Source of the DNA: Marsupella aquatica
Taxonomy: Eukaryota; Marchantiophyta
Length of the DNA: 64,000 bases
Assembly: GCA_973895155.1 (NCBI GenBank)
Contig: OZ316899.1
Location: forward strand, 10,912,001 to 10,976,000
Direction of reading: 5' to 3'
Below are positions 11,489 to 22,380 of the stretch, one piece after another (the first letter of the stretch is position 1; every line of letters begins with the position of its first letter). Position numbers and translations under genes: made by a program. A model generated the notes under the pieces. That model was not told the DNA's origin and made no database searches. It saw only the letters and a program-made list of their open reading frames with translations.

Positions 11489-13596
11489 CTTTGAATCGTG
11501 CCACTGATTCCATACCTATGTAGCACACCTTTAATGTACTGATATTGTCTGATCTTCCGCAGAAAGACTGCGGCTTGTTCTCGGGTTAGCCCTGGCTGTA
11601 ATCTGGACGTGCTAAGAAATTGCAAAATCTCAGGGTACCATGTATCAGCTATTTCCACAACAAATAGCTCTTTGTCGGGAAATCGGTCATCGATGCAATC
11701 TGTGGCAGGTTCACCTGTGATTCTTGAAAAGAAGTCGGCATTGGCGTGTAGCTTTCCCGACTTGATTTTTAGCTTGTAGTCAAATTCTTGTAATAACAAA
11801 ATCCATCTTGCTACCCTGCCTGTAAGGTCCGGCTTATTTACTAGGTATTTCAAACTTTCATGATCGGTATGAAAGATTACTTTGTACCCTAGCAAATAAT
11901 GCCTAAACTTTTTACATGAATAAATGACTCCTAAAGCTTCTCTTTCTGTGGTGGAGTAGTTTCGTTCAGCATCGGCAAGCTGGCCGCTTGCAAAGTATAT
12001 GGGATGGTCCCTTCCTTTCTCATCTAATTGATTTAGTACTGAGCCGATACAGAAGCCTGAGACATCTACGAAGACATGAAAATCCTTGTTCCAGTCTGGT
12101 GCTATCATGACTGGGGCCTCTACTAACTTTTGTTTTAATTCCACCACAGCTGTTACTCTTTCTGCTGTGGGTTCAAAGTCTGCGCCTGCCTTGAGCATGT
12201 TGGTTAATGGTAAAGCTAGCTTGGCAAAATCTTTGATGAACTGGCGATAATACCCAATGCACCCCAAGAAGGATCTCACATCTTTTATGTTTTTAGGTTG
12301 CATGATATCAAGCCATACTGCTAGCTTACCCTTGTCAATCTCAATGCCCTTCTTCGATACTTTGTGCCCTAGCAGCACACCTTCTGTTACTCCAAAGAAA
12401 CATTTATTTGGGTGTAACTTGAGACCTACCTCTCTGCATCTCATGAAGGTCTTCCTTAGGTATTTAGCATGCTTCGATGCTTTCCCAAATACTGCAAAGT
12501 CATCAATGAAGATTTCCATGAACTTTCTCAAGTAGTCATGGAAAATGTTCACCATTAATCGTTGGAACATAGCTGGTGCGTTGCAGAGTCCAAACGACAT
12601 ACGATTGAAGACATAGATCCCCCATTCCGTGACGAAGGCCGTCTTGATTTGGTCCTCCTGCCTAATCTTGATTTGGTTATAACCAGAGTACCCATCCATG
12701 AATGAGTATAATTCATGACTGGCTACCATGTCTAGTACCATATCAGTAAAGGGTAAGGGAAAATGGTACTTTAATGTAGCCTCATTCAACTTCCTGTAAT
12801 CCTGACAAACCCGGATCTTGGGTTTACCATCGGGTCCAGCCTTCTTGGGAACTATCACAATTGGAGACACCCAGTCTGAATGTAGGACTGGAGTGATGAA
12901 TCCGGCTTCCACTAGTTTGTCGATTTCAGTTTTGACCATTAGGGAATACTTAGGGTTCATCCTTCGAATTGGTTGTCAAAATGATTTGGCCCCTAACATG
13001 AGATCAATTCGATGTTCTCCTAATTTTGGGTCTACTCCCTTCAGGTCTTGGTGACTCCATGCAAACACATCCTGAAATTCAATCAGTAATTCATTGATTT
13101 CTTTCTCAAGCTCAGGTGCTAGGTCCCGTCCCAAGTTCAGTTCCCTTCCTTCTCCTAAGTCGAGCTTTCGGTATTGCCATGCTTGGATCATATTAATCTG
13201 CTTCTTTAAGTTTGGGTCCAATTTGGCTTCCAGCCTCTCCAGTCTCATACCTCCATAAATTGGAATCTTGGCCGTACTAGCCGAGTCGGTTTCTACCTGG
13301 TTATCCGCAGAATGTCCCCTCGCCGGACTATTCGGTTTTGAATTGGTGATCGGCTTCCCTTCCGGCCTTGGCTCTAGCTTATTTTTGTGTATCTCATCCA
13401 TTCCTGCCTCCTGAGAATCAGGTCGCTGTGCTCGTCCGGCTTCTAATAGGGCCTCAATTTGTTCTGCCCTTGTAATCGGCTTGTATGCCGATTCCATGGT
13501 ATTTACTTTATTGTCGATGATAGACGGCATTGTGGATCCTGTCGGCTCTGCCACAACGCTTGAGGAAAATCCACTAGCTCGGGTGCAGCTCCCCAC
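11461..13596 (-). pseudogene. pol: Gypsy-1 reverse transcriptase and RNase H
   Basis: The RT motifs MNPKYSLMVKTEIDKL, VCQDYRKLNEAT, FCLC-like FGLCNAPAMF and the active site FIDDFAVFG are in order. They are followed by the RNase H motifs FHVFVDVSG (Asp), TEREALGVIY (Glu) and FHTDHESLKYL (Asp). An in-frame TGA at 12976-12978 (TTT TGA CAA) splits the frame just upstream of the RT core; the reading frame is unchanged across it, consistent with CGA-to-TGA. Apart from the stop the domain is close to full length, so the insertion is probably not very old. Confidence 0.93.
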
Positions 13597-14840
13597 TTAG
13601 CCGTTTCATCCAACTGGTCCACTTTTTGTGCTTCCTCCGGAATTGAAGCTAAAAAGGTGGACTCTATGGCAAAGCAGTCCTCAGTTTCGTCTTCATATTC
13701 CTCCAAGTCACTCTCCATAGGTTCTTGCCATAGTCTGCTGGGGGATACCTCTGGTCCAAAGATGCTTTCTTCGGTCAGGTTAGTGAGGCATTCTAGCCAA
13801 CGTACCTCATCTGCTGACTCTAGTCCACTGTCATACCTGTCTACCTCCCTGATGCTTCTCCTTCGGTCATCCTTAGTGTCCCAAGATACCGTGATAGTAG
13901 GGTTTCCAAAAGTGAACTCCTTCTTCCCCCAATCCTCTATTACCTTGGCTAGATACAGCCATGGCCTGCCAATCAATAGCCGAAATGACGTAGGGTTTAC
14001 CAGCTTCATTACTACATAGTTAATGCTAAAGAAGATCCCTCCTATCTCAGTCTTGATGCCAGTTAACACTCCCATGGGAATGACCTGATACCCATTGGCC
14101 ATGTTCAACACTCTTCCAGTCATCTTCGGCGTTAGTCCCCATCCTTTTGTTGTTGAATCAATCATAATACATACCCCTGATCCTCCATCGATGGGTACCC
14201 TTAGTAATATTTCTCCTTGAATCATTAATGGTAGTGCTGGGGCTCCTTGATCTTCTTCTATCATCAGCACGTCGGATCTAGTTGCTACCTTGGGTAACCT
14301 CGGCTTGCCGAGAATGGCCTTTCTTAACTGCTTCCGAAAGTACGGGCTATTTTTCAATAGTTGACCTACTATTGCCGAGACTCTAGATTCTAGTACATCT
14401 TTAGCCAAGTCATAGGGGACTATCGGCTTCTTTTCTGTCGGTGTCTCTGTATGGGCTTCTGCCGGTTTTTTCATGCTAGTTTCCACAGCCCTCGGATCCT
14501 CCGAAGCGAACAACGCTTTTGATCATTTCACATCCTTAGCTATGGCTTCGGTATTCTCCAGGGTTTCCAATTCTTGCAGTTGTTCCTTAACACTAGCCGT
14601 AATAGAGGGGTAAAACAACTTAGGGTGATCTCGATTGAAGTCGCTGTCCTGTGAAGGATTGGGCTCACTAGTGGGCTCATGGCTTACCTGTGTTGCCGAC
14701 GCCCTTCCTTCTCCTTCTGTTGATGTTGATGAAGAGTCGATCTTTTCTTCTTTAACCTTCCCCTTATTTTTGGCCAGCCCATCCCACCTTTCCTTCCTTC
14801 TGGTGGATCGAGTAGAGACCTTGTCACGCGATTGACATGG
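13503..14840 (-). pseudogene. Gypsy-1 gag remnant and aspartic protease
   Basis: The protease active site is VPIDGGSGVCIMI (near 14185) and the flap/C-terminal motif is LLIGRPWLY (near 13965), as in plant Gypsy proteases. Upstream the frame continues through SRDKVSTRSTRRKERW to about 14840, broken by TGA at 14523-14525. Downstream the frame shifts between 13503 and 13596 into the RT frame. No zinc knuckle is visible, so most of gag appears to be lost. Confidence 0.82.
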
Positions 14841-14850
14841 GTCTTAACAC

Positions 14851-16368
14851 CAAAAACGTCACTATGGGTGCCAAAACCATCTCCTTGTACCTGAGGATCA
14901 CGAAGGGATGTTGTGAAGGCCGGTAAACACCAATTTATGCCCTTAACACCAGACTATCATAGCAAGACTCTATCACACATCACCCAAGCTCAATCCCAAG
15001 GTTGGGGATCAGATCTGCGCTCATGATAGTTCTGGTGAGAAGGGGTCTTCATATCGGGCCCGTACACACAGGGCCTAGCGCTACGGTGCACATAGGTCTA
15101 TACGTATGCTTACTGTCATAGGTATGTTTCTATTCCGCCGCCGGAATGTACCCATAAACCAGTGACTCCTGACTGATTCCCGGCTTAGGGACTTCTAAGC
15201 CATTGCCCCACCACTCTGCCATTCCACTCTCAGCAATCAGAGCTATGACAGTCCTCACCCAGCCCGCTTCAATGCACCCTGTACACCTCTCAGTGGCACT
15301 GCTAGTCCCATCATACACTCAGATTGCCTCACACACACACACACATCCATGAGAGAAATGAGGCCTGAGAGGAAAACTCAATTAGATTCAAAGATGTGCA
15401 CAATAGTTCACTGAGAACACTTGATCCAAACACTAGGGCCGAAGGCTGTCTCCTCCAGATTGTGACGTGCTTGCCCCGCAAGCCCCATGCTTGCCATGCA
15501 AGCTCAATCCTGAACCTGAGCCCGGCTCACTCCAGATTGCGACGGCAGATTGGACTCAAACCAATCCCGTACTTGCCTTGCAAACTCAATCCTGAACTCA
15601 ACCTCCTTCACTGCACTTCATTCTTGGGGGCACATACAGATCTCACACCTCCAATTCAGAACGTCAAGTTACGCATGCATAGTTGACTCAACTTCAAAGC
15701 TGGTACCAGGCCTAACGGCAATCTACCCCAGATTGCAATGAGGCCCGGCCTCATGCTTGCCTTGCAAGCTCAGCTCTGGCCATAAATCCCTTAGTACTCT
15801 CTACCAGACAAAGGCCGGGACTCCCCGTGGATCACGTAGCCTTGCCAGACCAAACTGTAAATGCTCCTTCTGCTACCCCTCAATCCGTATCTCAGCCTCC
15901 CGAATGTGCTCACCACAAATCAAATTGACATCCTCCCCACAGTTTACAATCACCAATACATCACCTATCACCAAGGCTCTGTATCGGGGGAAAAGAACCC
16001 AGTTGTGCTGCCCACTAGAAAGAGCCACAATCCAGCTTGCAAACCTAGCAACCCGTTGCAGCTGTGAAGCTTGGCTGATTACTCCCTGAGTAATAGCACA
16101 ACCAAGCTCTCCCCAACACGCAATGTCCAAGTCCAGCCTTGCTTGCACAGAGCTCCTCCGTGCTGCTCAGTCTAAGTGAGATCACACAACTGAAGTCCCC
16201 CCCCCCTTGCCTCTACCGGGGGGCTGCTCTATATACTCTCATACTGAGCCCAAATGGGTGGATACTACGCTGCTGGAGCCCCATCCCAGCCCTAATAGAG
16301 CCGCCACAATCTCTAACTATTGAACCCTAACTCGTAACTTTATTTCTATCTCGAATTGGCTATGTACT
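14851..16368. repeat. LTR-like sequence between Gypsy-1 and Gypsy-2
   Basis: There is no coding domain. The stretch contains ATTCCGCCGCCGGAAT near 15133, the same 16-base inverted repeat found in the LTRs at 9417 and 49847, with a short minus-strand frame ending YIPAAE next to it (GIIPAAE in the other two). It also has a (CA)n run near 15334-15344, a C9 run at about 16198-16206 and four 15-base palindromes. I read it as an LTR or leader of a related Gypsy element; its ends are not defined. Confidence 0.45.
15469..15769. repeat. Four GCTTGCCNTGCAAGC palindromes
   Basis: GCTTGCCCCGCAAGC at 15469-15483, GCTTGCCATGCAAGC at 15489-15503, ACTTGCCTTGCAAAC at 15571-15585 and GCTTGCCTTGCAAGC at 15755-15769. 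Each has six-base arms around a three-base centre. They may be protein-binding repeats in LTR-like DNA. Confidence 0.6.
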
Positions 16369-17562
16369 TTGGATTTGGCCCTCCTCCATGGTTTTCGCGA
16401 GCTTGCGCCTCCTCTCCTGATTTCTCTATTCAACGTGGCTCTACACTTTCAATGGGCTGTTGATGTGGTGTACATGCCAAGAGAGAGCAATGGGGCAAGA
16501 TACTTGGTTTTGGCAAGAGAAGACTTGTCTTCTTATGTGGAAGGGAGAGCACTGGTTTCGAACACTACTGCTGCCGTTTGCCAGTTCATACTTGAGGATA
16601 TCATTGCAAGGCATGGGTGCTTTACAAGGATCAGGGCTGATAGGGGGGAGCTCAGCTCTAAGGAAGCGCAAGAGTTTTTCGACCAATACCGCATCAAACT
16701 GAAGCTGACTTCAAGTTATAATCCGGAAGGCAATGGGAAGTCTGAAAGGGGGCACATCCAGATTGTGGGCGCTTTGGCTAAGGCTTGTGATGGGGACTTG
16801 GGCAGGTGGTCGAGTCTCCTTCCACTTGCTCTGCTAGCGGATCGGATGACATGTAGCTCAGTGACCGGATACATTCCGGCTGAGCTACTTACTGGGCACT
16901 TGCCGATGATGCCACTCGAAGAAGATGTTTGCAGCTGGCGACTGATTGGTTGGAAAGATGAAGTTTCAAGAGAGGAGTTGCTGGCTCGAAGAATCAAACA
17001 CTTCAACTTGTTACTCGCAAAGATTGAGGTGGCTCGGAAGCAATTGAAGATGGCAAGGTTAAGGAACAAGGGCAGGTTCGATAGGACTCATCGGTTGAGA
17101 CCTGTCTTGGTTAAGGAAGGGGATTGGGTTCTGGTTTACGAAAGTAAGTTGGACGAGCAATACTTGAGCCGAAACAAGTTTGCTCGGAGGTGGCAAGGTC
17201 CGTATGTGGTGGTTGTTGTTCATGCAAATGCGACCTACACTATTCGGGAGTTGGATGGGACGGTTCACCAAGTACCTTACGTAGGGAAAAGGGTGAAGAT
17301 CTTCAAGAGGAGGACCGAGAAGGGAATGGACTCAAGTTCCAACTTGAGTGAGTTGGAAGACGAGGCGCTGGTCCAGGCACATCCGATGGACTTGAGTTTC
17401 AGAAGTGACTTGACTGGTTCCGATTCGGATGAGTTGGATTTCAGGTTTCTGGAAAGTGGAGTGCCTAAGGCCGAGTTTGAAGGCTTTGGGTTTAAGTTTC
17501 TTGAGGAGGAAGTGGTCCAGGCGCATGGCTCGAGTTTAGACTCAGACTTGGAGGAAATATGA
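16369..17562 (+). pseudogene. pol: Gypsy-2 integrase (3' part of pol)
   Basis: An open frame of 397 codons begins inside the integrase core. FQWAVDVVYMP supplies the first Asp, TRIRADRGELSS the second (the more usual form is DNG) and NPEGNGKSERGH the Glu. The C-terminal part has VKEGDWVLVYESKLD and FARRWQGPYVVVV, then an acidic Ser/Asp-rich tail. RT, RNase H and the integrase zinc finger are missing to the left, so the element is 5'-truncated even though this frame has no stop. A polypurine tract and LTR follow at 17596-17608. Confidence 0.85.
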
Positions 17563-17607
17563 AGGATTGGAGCAGACCAGAGGCTGCTCAGGTTTAGTGG
17601 GGCAGGA

Positions 17608-18090
17608 TGTCGTGCCGAATGCTTTCGGCTCAGGAATGGCTTTTATAGGGGATGATGGACGAGGCTTCCCGATTGGGTTGCATGCATGCTGACTCGGAGG
17701 GGCTGCTTGGTTGGATGGATTGAGGTTTGGTGATTGGGTGACTCGTCGTCACCAGGTTTGGTGTTTGGGTGAGTCACCAGGCTTGGAGTTTGGATGAGCC
17801 TCGCTGATGGCAGCTAGCTCAGGCTGGATGGTTGGGTTTCTGATGCTACTTAAGACTTGAGCCTCGGCTCATTGAGGTTGCCGGTTGTCTATTCAGGTCG
17901 GTTGAATTACGTTCTTTGAGTTCCGCTCCGTTCTGCGGGACTCGGCTGTTGTGCGTCGGTTTTGGAGTTCTGAGCGAGTTTTTGATCCAGGCGGGAAGTT
18001 TCTCGAGTCTGGAGTCTCGTTGATCCAGGCGGGGAGTCTCTCGAGTCTGGAGTCTCGTTGATCCAGGCGGGAAGTTTCTCGAGTCTGGAA
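17608..18090 (+). repeat. 3' LTR of Gypsy-2
   Basis: The purine tract AGTGGGGCAGGA at 17596-17607 is followed by TGTCGTGCCGAATGC, the expected LTR start. The LTR runs through three 38-bp tandem units and stops where the minus-strand Copia gag begins. No terminal CA is seen at the junction, so its right end is probably truncated. Confidence 0.65.
17984..18090 (+). repeat. Three 38-bp tandem repeats
   Basis: Units start at 17984, 18022 and 18060; each begins GATCCAGGCGGG and contains TCTCGAGTCTGGAGTCTCG. The third is truncated by the Copia junction. Two related units in the other orientation lie at 6440-6545. Confidence 0.85.
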
Positions 18091-18268
18091 TGGCTATATG
18101 ATGTCTTATAAGAACCAGGGCTCTAGCTTTTTGTTGGAGGGTGGAGCCTGCATCTGTCAATATCGTGTCTTGTAGATCTTTGGACGTGAGATGTGCCTCA
18201 ACGTCCAACGACCAAGATAGATAATTAAGTCCATCTATTGACAATGCTTGGAAATGCAATTTCTCCAT
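18091..18268 (-). pseudogene. gag: Copia gag N-terminus (Copia-2), truncated
   Basis: From an ATG at 18268 the frame reads MEKLHFQALSIDGLNYLSW, then DVEAHL and KARALVLIRHHIA. This is the start of the UBN2-type gag of plant Copia elements. It ends abruptly in the Gypsy-2 LTR repeats. The missing remainder of gag is what the Copia-1 fragment at 6575 begins with, on the opposite strand. Confidence 0.8.
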
Positions 18269-18685
18269 GGAATTAATTGGATGAAATTTTGTTTGTGCTT
18301 TATGGAGGGTTGGCCGTATCCTTGCAATTTCCGTTGGGAAGTGATACAAATAAGAAGTAATTTGTAATTTGATTGCGATTGAAAATGCATGTAAGGGTGA
18401 TCAAATCCCTTGCCTTGTTGCACGTGCTTTATCAAATTGCTATCGTCTTGAGGCTTGGATCTGCAAATTTCCCGTGGGTGGGGCTGCTGTGGATTGAATT
18501 AATTGCCCCACTATGGGAAACTTTTTGCCTTCCTTGATTCTAGTGATCCAATTTAATGAATCCCTCGTAACCCAATCAACTGCAAATCGTTGGTTCGGCT
18601 ACAAGAAAACAAAAATCATGTTGGATTTGATCAATCCAAAATTAATTGGGTTCGCTACCATCTCTAAAAAGAAAATCTAATGCCC

Positions 18686-18708
18686 TCCACCAGCTCGTGC
18701 TGATAACG
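18686..18708 (-). other. Copia-2 primer-binding site
   Basis: Read on the minus strand, CGTTATCAGCACGAGCTGG directly follows the LTR end AGTAGAACA. This resembles the initiator-tRNA-Met internal-region binding site used by many plant Copia elements. Confidence 0.6.
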
Positions 18709-18861
18709 TGTTCTACTCCATAGATTACACCAACATCAATATCTCTTCTATTAGGGATGAAAGCCTTTATGTGTTACATGATGAGGCGGTTAGGTAACTA
18801 CCTTAACCTCTAAGTATTACATTAGGGTCTAATGTAATGGTCACTTATAGTGTAATCTACA
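18709..18861 (-). repeat. 5' LTR of Copia-2 (153 bp)
   Basis: On the minus strand it starts TGTAGATTACACTATAAG and ends GGAGTAGAACA, giving TG...CA ends, with the primer-binding site immediately after. A TATA-like CTATAAG lies near its start. No target duplication was identified. Confidence 0.6.
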
Positions 18862-19013
18862 TGTCATAACAAAAATATCTTTAATTTTGTATTTTTGTAG
18901 ATTTGCAATGGTAAGTTTATCTTTTCTAATCATCTGATCTTGGATTTTTTTGCTGGGTCTTGTCACCTCTACTCTATCCTTAATTGTGTCCGGAGAACTT
19001 ACCCCCCCCAACT

Positions 19014-19412
19014 CTAGTGAATTAAATTCAAAACAAAAAGATGTTCTGTAGAGTTGTTTCCACTCTCCACATTTTCTGTAATTATTTCATGAACACCCTC
19101 ACATCCCAGGATCTCTTCAACAACATTTGAGATTACAACAGTCTCTCTATCATTTGCAGCCTCTGATCTCTCTTCAGAGTCTTTCGGAAATGCAATCAGT
19201 GTTTGGAGATTTCTAGTTTGAAATCTTCTAATGGTATTCACAACTTCAGTCGGAGTACCGCCCACTTGTCTCTGAGATTGTAATCCTAGCCTAGGTGATT
19301 CTTCTCGACTTGAGGGCTCATCTTGACCATTGAATAATCTTTGGACAAGCTTCAATTTGCCATGTACCTTTGAATTATCAAGCCCTCTCTCCGGCAACTC
19401 ACTTCGCAACAA
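19014..19412 (-). CDS. Hypothetical protein fragment, element-associated
   Basis: A 132-codon minus-strand frame with no family I recognise: polar, with KLVQRLFNGQDEPSSREES near the start, TLIAFPKDSEERSE in the middle and an acidic SNVVEEILGCEGVHE end. The upstream boundary is unclear; it may be the last exon of the gene that begins at 20446, because both lie on the minus strand within the same palindrome array. Coding status is not certain. Confidence 0.35.
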   Translation of the reverse strand: MLRSELPERGLDNSKVHGKLKLVQRLFNGQDEPSSREESPRLGLQSQRQVGGTPTEVVNTIRRFQTRNLQTLIAFPKDSEERSEAANDRETVVISNVVEEILGCEGVHEIITENVESGNNSTEHLFVLNLIH

Positions 19413-19569
19413 TCTCCGAGGAATTTGCTAGACACTAGATCTCTTCCCTCTTTTGTTCTGCACTTGTCGTCCAGTGGAAGATCCAAAAACCTCACACTAC
19501 ATCCTTGCCAAAGGGCTCCAAAGCCCCAAGATGTTGTTTGTTTGACCACTTGGTAAAATAACTGATGGG

Positions 19570-19926
19570 AATAACGACTGGGATCCCAACTCGTATTCAT
19601 CCTTCAGGACTTCAAAGTGAAAACTGCCCGACTTGCTGTTCTACGTCATAACTCGGTAATTTTCCGTTGCGCAATACAAATTGGGATCCTTGTATCCCAT
19701 ATATTTTGCATTCCACCATTGGAACTCGGGTTAGAATTCCGCAAGACTGGTGAATCGGGCACAACATTCTGCAAAATACCACTAGGGAATACTAAGTGGG
19801 ATCCATGGATCCCACTTGGTATTTGACCCATGGAATTTGGTACTAAAGGAGACGAGATAGGCAATTTGCGTTCACCATTTCTCAACTTTCAAGAAGGGAA
19901 TACCAAGTGGATCCCACTTGGTATTT
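19570..19926. repeat. GGATCC palindromes, downstream group of four
   Basis: Imperfect palindromes of about 30-38 bases centred on GGATCC(ATGGATCC) lie at 19570-19599, 19672-19706, 19787-19824 and 19896-19926. The consensus half is GAATAC-NAGNTGGGATCC. The third is nearly perfect over its whole length (AAGTGGGATCC / GGATCCCACTT). Confidence 0.8.
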
Positions 19927-20446
19927 GACCCACCAAATTTGGCTTGGAGGCTGCCCCTCCATGCAATTCTGACACATTTGGACTCCTCATTTGCTCAAAC
20001 TGTGATTGAACACTGGACACAACTATCTTCTCTCCCGGAGAACGTGACATTGGAAAAACCAACGGAGATCTTCGGACGGGCCTACATGGTAACATTGTTT
20101 TTGGTATTAAAAATTGGGGCCTTTGTCTTCGAAGATCTGTCAGGGTTTGAGGAGAACCACTTGTCTCTGTCGTAGGAATTACATTAGGCTTCTTCACAAG
20201 TAGACGGCGTTTAAGAGGTTTACTTGGAGAGACATAGTATGATGTCGGAGCACCCACAACACTCCTACAAGACTCTGAATCAGACTCTGATTTCTCAAAT
20301 TTTGAGGAAAATGAAATCTTTGGCACTACTCTTTGTGAGGTTGGTAATTCATTCATCAAACGAGATGGAATAAATTTGCGAACAAAATCTGGCGAAGATG
20401 CATCTGAACTGTAAATTGACTCATCACTTGAAGACGCCATAGACAA
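19889..20446 (-). CDS. Serine-rich disordered protein, exon 1
   Basis: The frame opens MSMASSSDESIYSSDASS at 20446 and continues Ser/Pro/Arg-rich (PLKRRLLVKKPN, LPCRPVRRSP), suggesting a disordered, basic, possibly nuclear protein. The last part (GQIPSGIHLVFPS) is encoded by one of the GGATCC palindromes, so the true exon probably ends near 19930. Five palindromes lie upstream (20706-21231) and four overlap or follow it. I recognise no domain. Its setting resembles that of the ParB-methyltransferase genes, so it may be another gene of a related element. Confidence 0.4.
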   Translation of the reverse strand: MSMASSSDESIYSSDASSPDFVRKFIPSRLMNELPTSQRVVPKISFSSKFEKSESDSESCRSVVGAPTSYYVSPSKPLKRRLLVKKPNVIPTTETSGSPQTLTDLRRQRPQFLIPKTMLPCRPVRRSPLVFPMSRSPGEKIVVSSVQSQFEQMRSPNVSELHGGAASKPNLVGQIPSGIHLVFPS

Positions 20447-20705
20447 GCAAACAAGGTTGTATAGGGGTAGGTATTCCTATCCAACAAAGATAATTCAGAT
20501 TACAATATTCTATGAAAACAACTACTCAACACTAAACAAACCTCAAAGTAATTGCAAGAAATGAAGTTAAAAACAATTGCGAGCTCTTCCTTTCATAGAT
20601 TTTGGGGAGGATTGGTCCATACAAGGGTCGTGGAAATTTAAAATTTAGATTTTCTAGGAAGTCGTCATGCTTGGTTTTATTCAGTCGCATGTTTTTTGGA
20701 CTTGT

Positions 20706-21231
20706 ACAAAGAAGTGGGATCCGTGGATCCCTCCTCGTATTCAAACTAGAATATCAAGGCATGCAATGCAAAAAGTTTAAATTGTAGAGGTCGAATACTA
20801 GATGGGATCCATGGATCCCATCTGGTATTCATCCTTGTGTTTTCCAGATCTGTTTTTGGACTTGCAAAAATAAATGGGATCCATGGATCTCAGTTGGTAT
20901 TCATGTCAAAAAATCTCCTGATGCAGAGTTGGAGGTGGAAATGATTGAGGTTGAATACGAGAGTGGATACTTGGATCCTGTCACATATTTATCATGCGTT
21001 ATGGGCTAGAATATTTTTGGAGACGTCGTCAGGTTAACTTAACTAATTGTGTGGGTGGACTATAGTCCACGGTTAGTATTTCACAATTTTTGGTTTTACC
21101 TCAGTTAAAAATTCAAATATTGTTTACCCTTGAGGTTAAGTGGAAGCGTCAAGAGAATGATTCAGTGCGGTTTTGGTTCACATTCAATTGTTGAATCCAA
21201 AATGGGATACTCCATATCCCATTTTCAGTTT
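20706..21231. repeat. GGATCC palindromes, upstream group of five
   Basis: Copies lie at 20706-20742, 20793-20830, 20866-20902, 20953-20991 and 21193-21231. The best (20793-20830) reads GAATACTAGATGGGATCC and its complement. Together with the group at 19570-19926 there are nine copies in 1.66 kb. Confidence 0.8.
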
Positions 21232-21676
21232 CAATATGCCATTTTGATTGCAAAATGAAAACTTATATTTTCCTGGTTTTGTTTGACGCTCGGATTTAGA
21301 TTTTGAAGGGATGACGTGAAAAACATTGGTTTTCCTGGTTTTGGTTTTTTGCCCTTTTTACAAGTGAAGTGTCTCAAAATTCTAGATTGTGACAATTGTT
21401 TGTTTTTGGGTCGACAGTATCTCAACTTCAAATCCGATGTTGGATGCAATTTTGGATTCATCTTGAAAATAGCATTTTTGATATTAATTTATGTGATGTT
21501 TTGCAATTTTTTGCGAAATCAAAAACACACTTCTTGTTTAGTGATCATACTTCTTTTTTGGTTCGTCACTATGTTTGAGTCAACCTGAATCAAAGAAACA
21601 AGTCAGCGAGATCGCTAACCAGAGGAACAAAAAGAAGTTATCTTTCAATTGAGTGCTTGAGGGAATCGAAACAAAC
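21232..21676. other. AT-rich spacer with one TAGCGA palindrome
   Basis: No coding domain. CAGCGAGATCGCTAA at 21604-21618 is the first copy of the palindrome that recurs to 37.1 kb. It lies in what would be intron 1 of the truncated ParB fragment at 21677-22380. Confidence 0.5.
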
Positions 21677-22380
21677 CTATTCAACGCATGCATGGCCGAA
21701 TCAATCTGCACGAATGAGTTCTTGTCACCCTTGAAAATTTGGCAAACAACTCAAGGATGGTACTTGAGATCATGTGGATTCTCCTCTGCAAGCTACATCC
21801 ACAAATAGAGATGATGGTTTCCATCAAAAACACAAAACATTTTGTCTTTCAAAATTTGAAAAGCCTCGTGAGAATCACATTCCCTCTTGAATTCATTGTT
21901 TTGAAGAATCCACATGTCATCCCATGACTCCCAAATTACATCGTTGCACATTTGGACATGACCCTCTTTGTTTGTCATCTGAACATAAAATTGAGGAGCA
22001 TCCTTGATGTATCCTTGCATCTAGAATCCAGTCTTGAGGGTCTCAATCACAGTCGAGTTTGTCTGCAAGGACCAAACAATCTGTATATTTTGCATTCTGC
22101 AAAGCAGAATCCTCAGAGGAGCGAGGGGGAATCCAAATTCATCAACTCCAAAAGGAAAAAGATGTTGATTGATGACAACAGAATAGGGTTCTAAAGCGCC
22201 TGGTTGAAACATTGGATTCACAACATCCACTTGGTTCACCATCTTTGGTCTCTTTGGTATTTTCAAACCCACCTCAAGCGCCTTCTTGTTTGTAGTAGAC
22301 CTTGTCTCCCTTTGGCTTGACTCGACTGACTTGAACGATCCTATTGATGAGAAGCTCTTGGGTGAAGACATTGGTTCCAT
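21677..22380 (-). pseudogene. ParB-like exon 1 fragment (copy A1)
   Basis: From ATG at 22380 the frame matches exon 1 of the neighbouring gene copy A2: QRETRSTTNKKALEVGLK, then YSVVINQHLFPFG, LLCRMQNIQIV and CVFDGNHHLYLWM, the ParB/Srx-like signature with GNHH for GNHR. It contains TAG at 22021-22023, TAG just after LYLWM, and a TGA in the YHP-VV segment. It ends at a GT donor after ALN-R (21676). Exons 2-5 are absent: the next DNA to the left is the GGATCC-palindrome region. This is a truncated duplicate of the ParB-methyltransferase gene. Confidence 0.75.

Larger units (their letters stand above)
10358..14850 (-). mobile_element. Ty3/Gypsy retrotransposon internal region (Gypsy-1)
   Basis: Reading right to left: gag remnant and protease, RT, RNase H, integrase, polypurine tract, then the 3' LTR at 9162-10357. 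The order PR-RT-RH-IN places it in Ty3/Gypsy, and IDGGSG plus LLIGRPWL in the protease resemble the plant Athila/Tat lineages. No 5' LTR or primer-binding site could be recognised to the right, so the element is 5'-truncated. Confidence 0.9.

Noticed and set aside
15334-15344. (CA)n microsatellite as a notable feature
   Set aside because: Too short to be informative.
14851-16368. 5' LTR of Gypsy-1
   Set aside because: The LTR ends seen at 9162 and 10357 do not reappear here; only a short internal motif is shared.
19570-19926. GGATCC palindromes as cloning-linker artefacts (BamHI sites)
   Set aside because: The dyads extend well beyond GGATCC with variable arms and occur nine times in natural-looking sequence.
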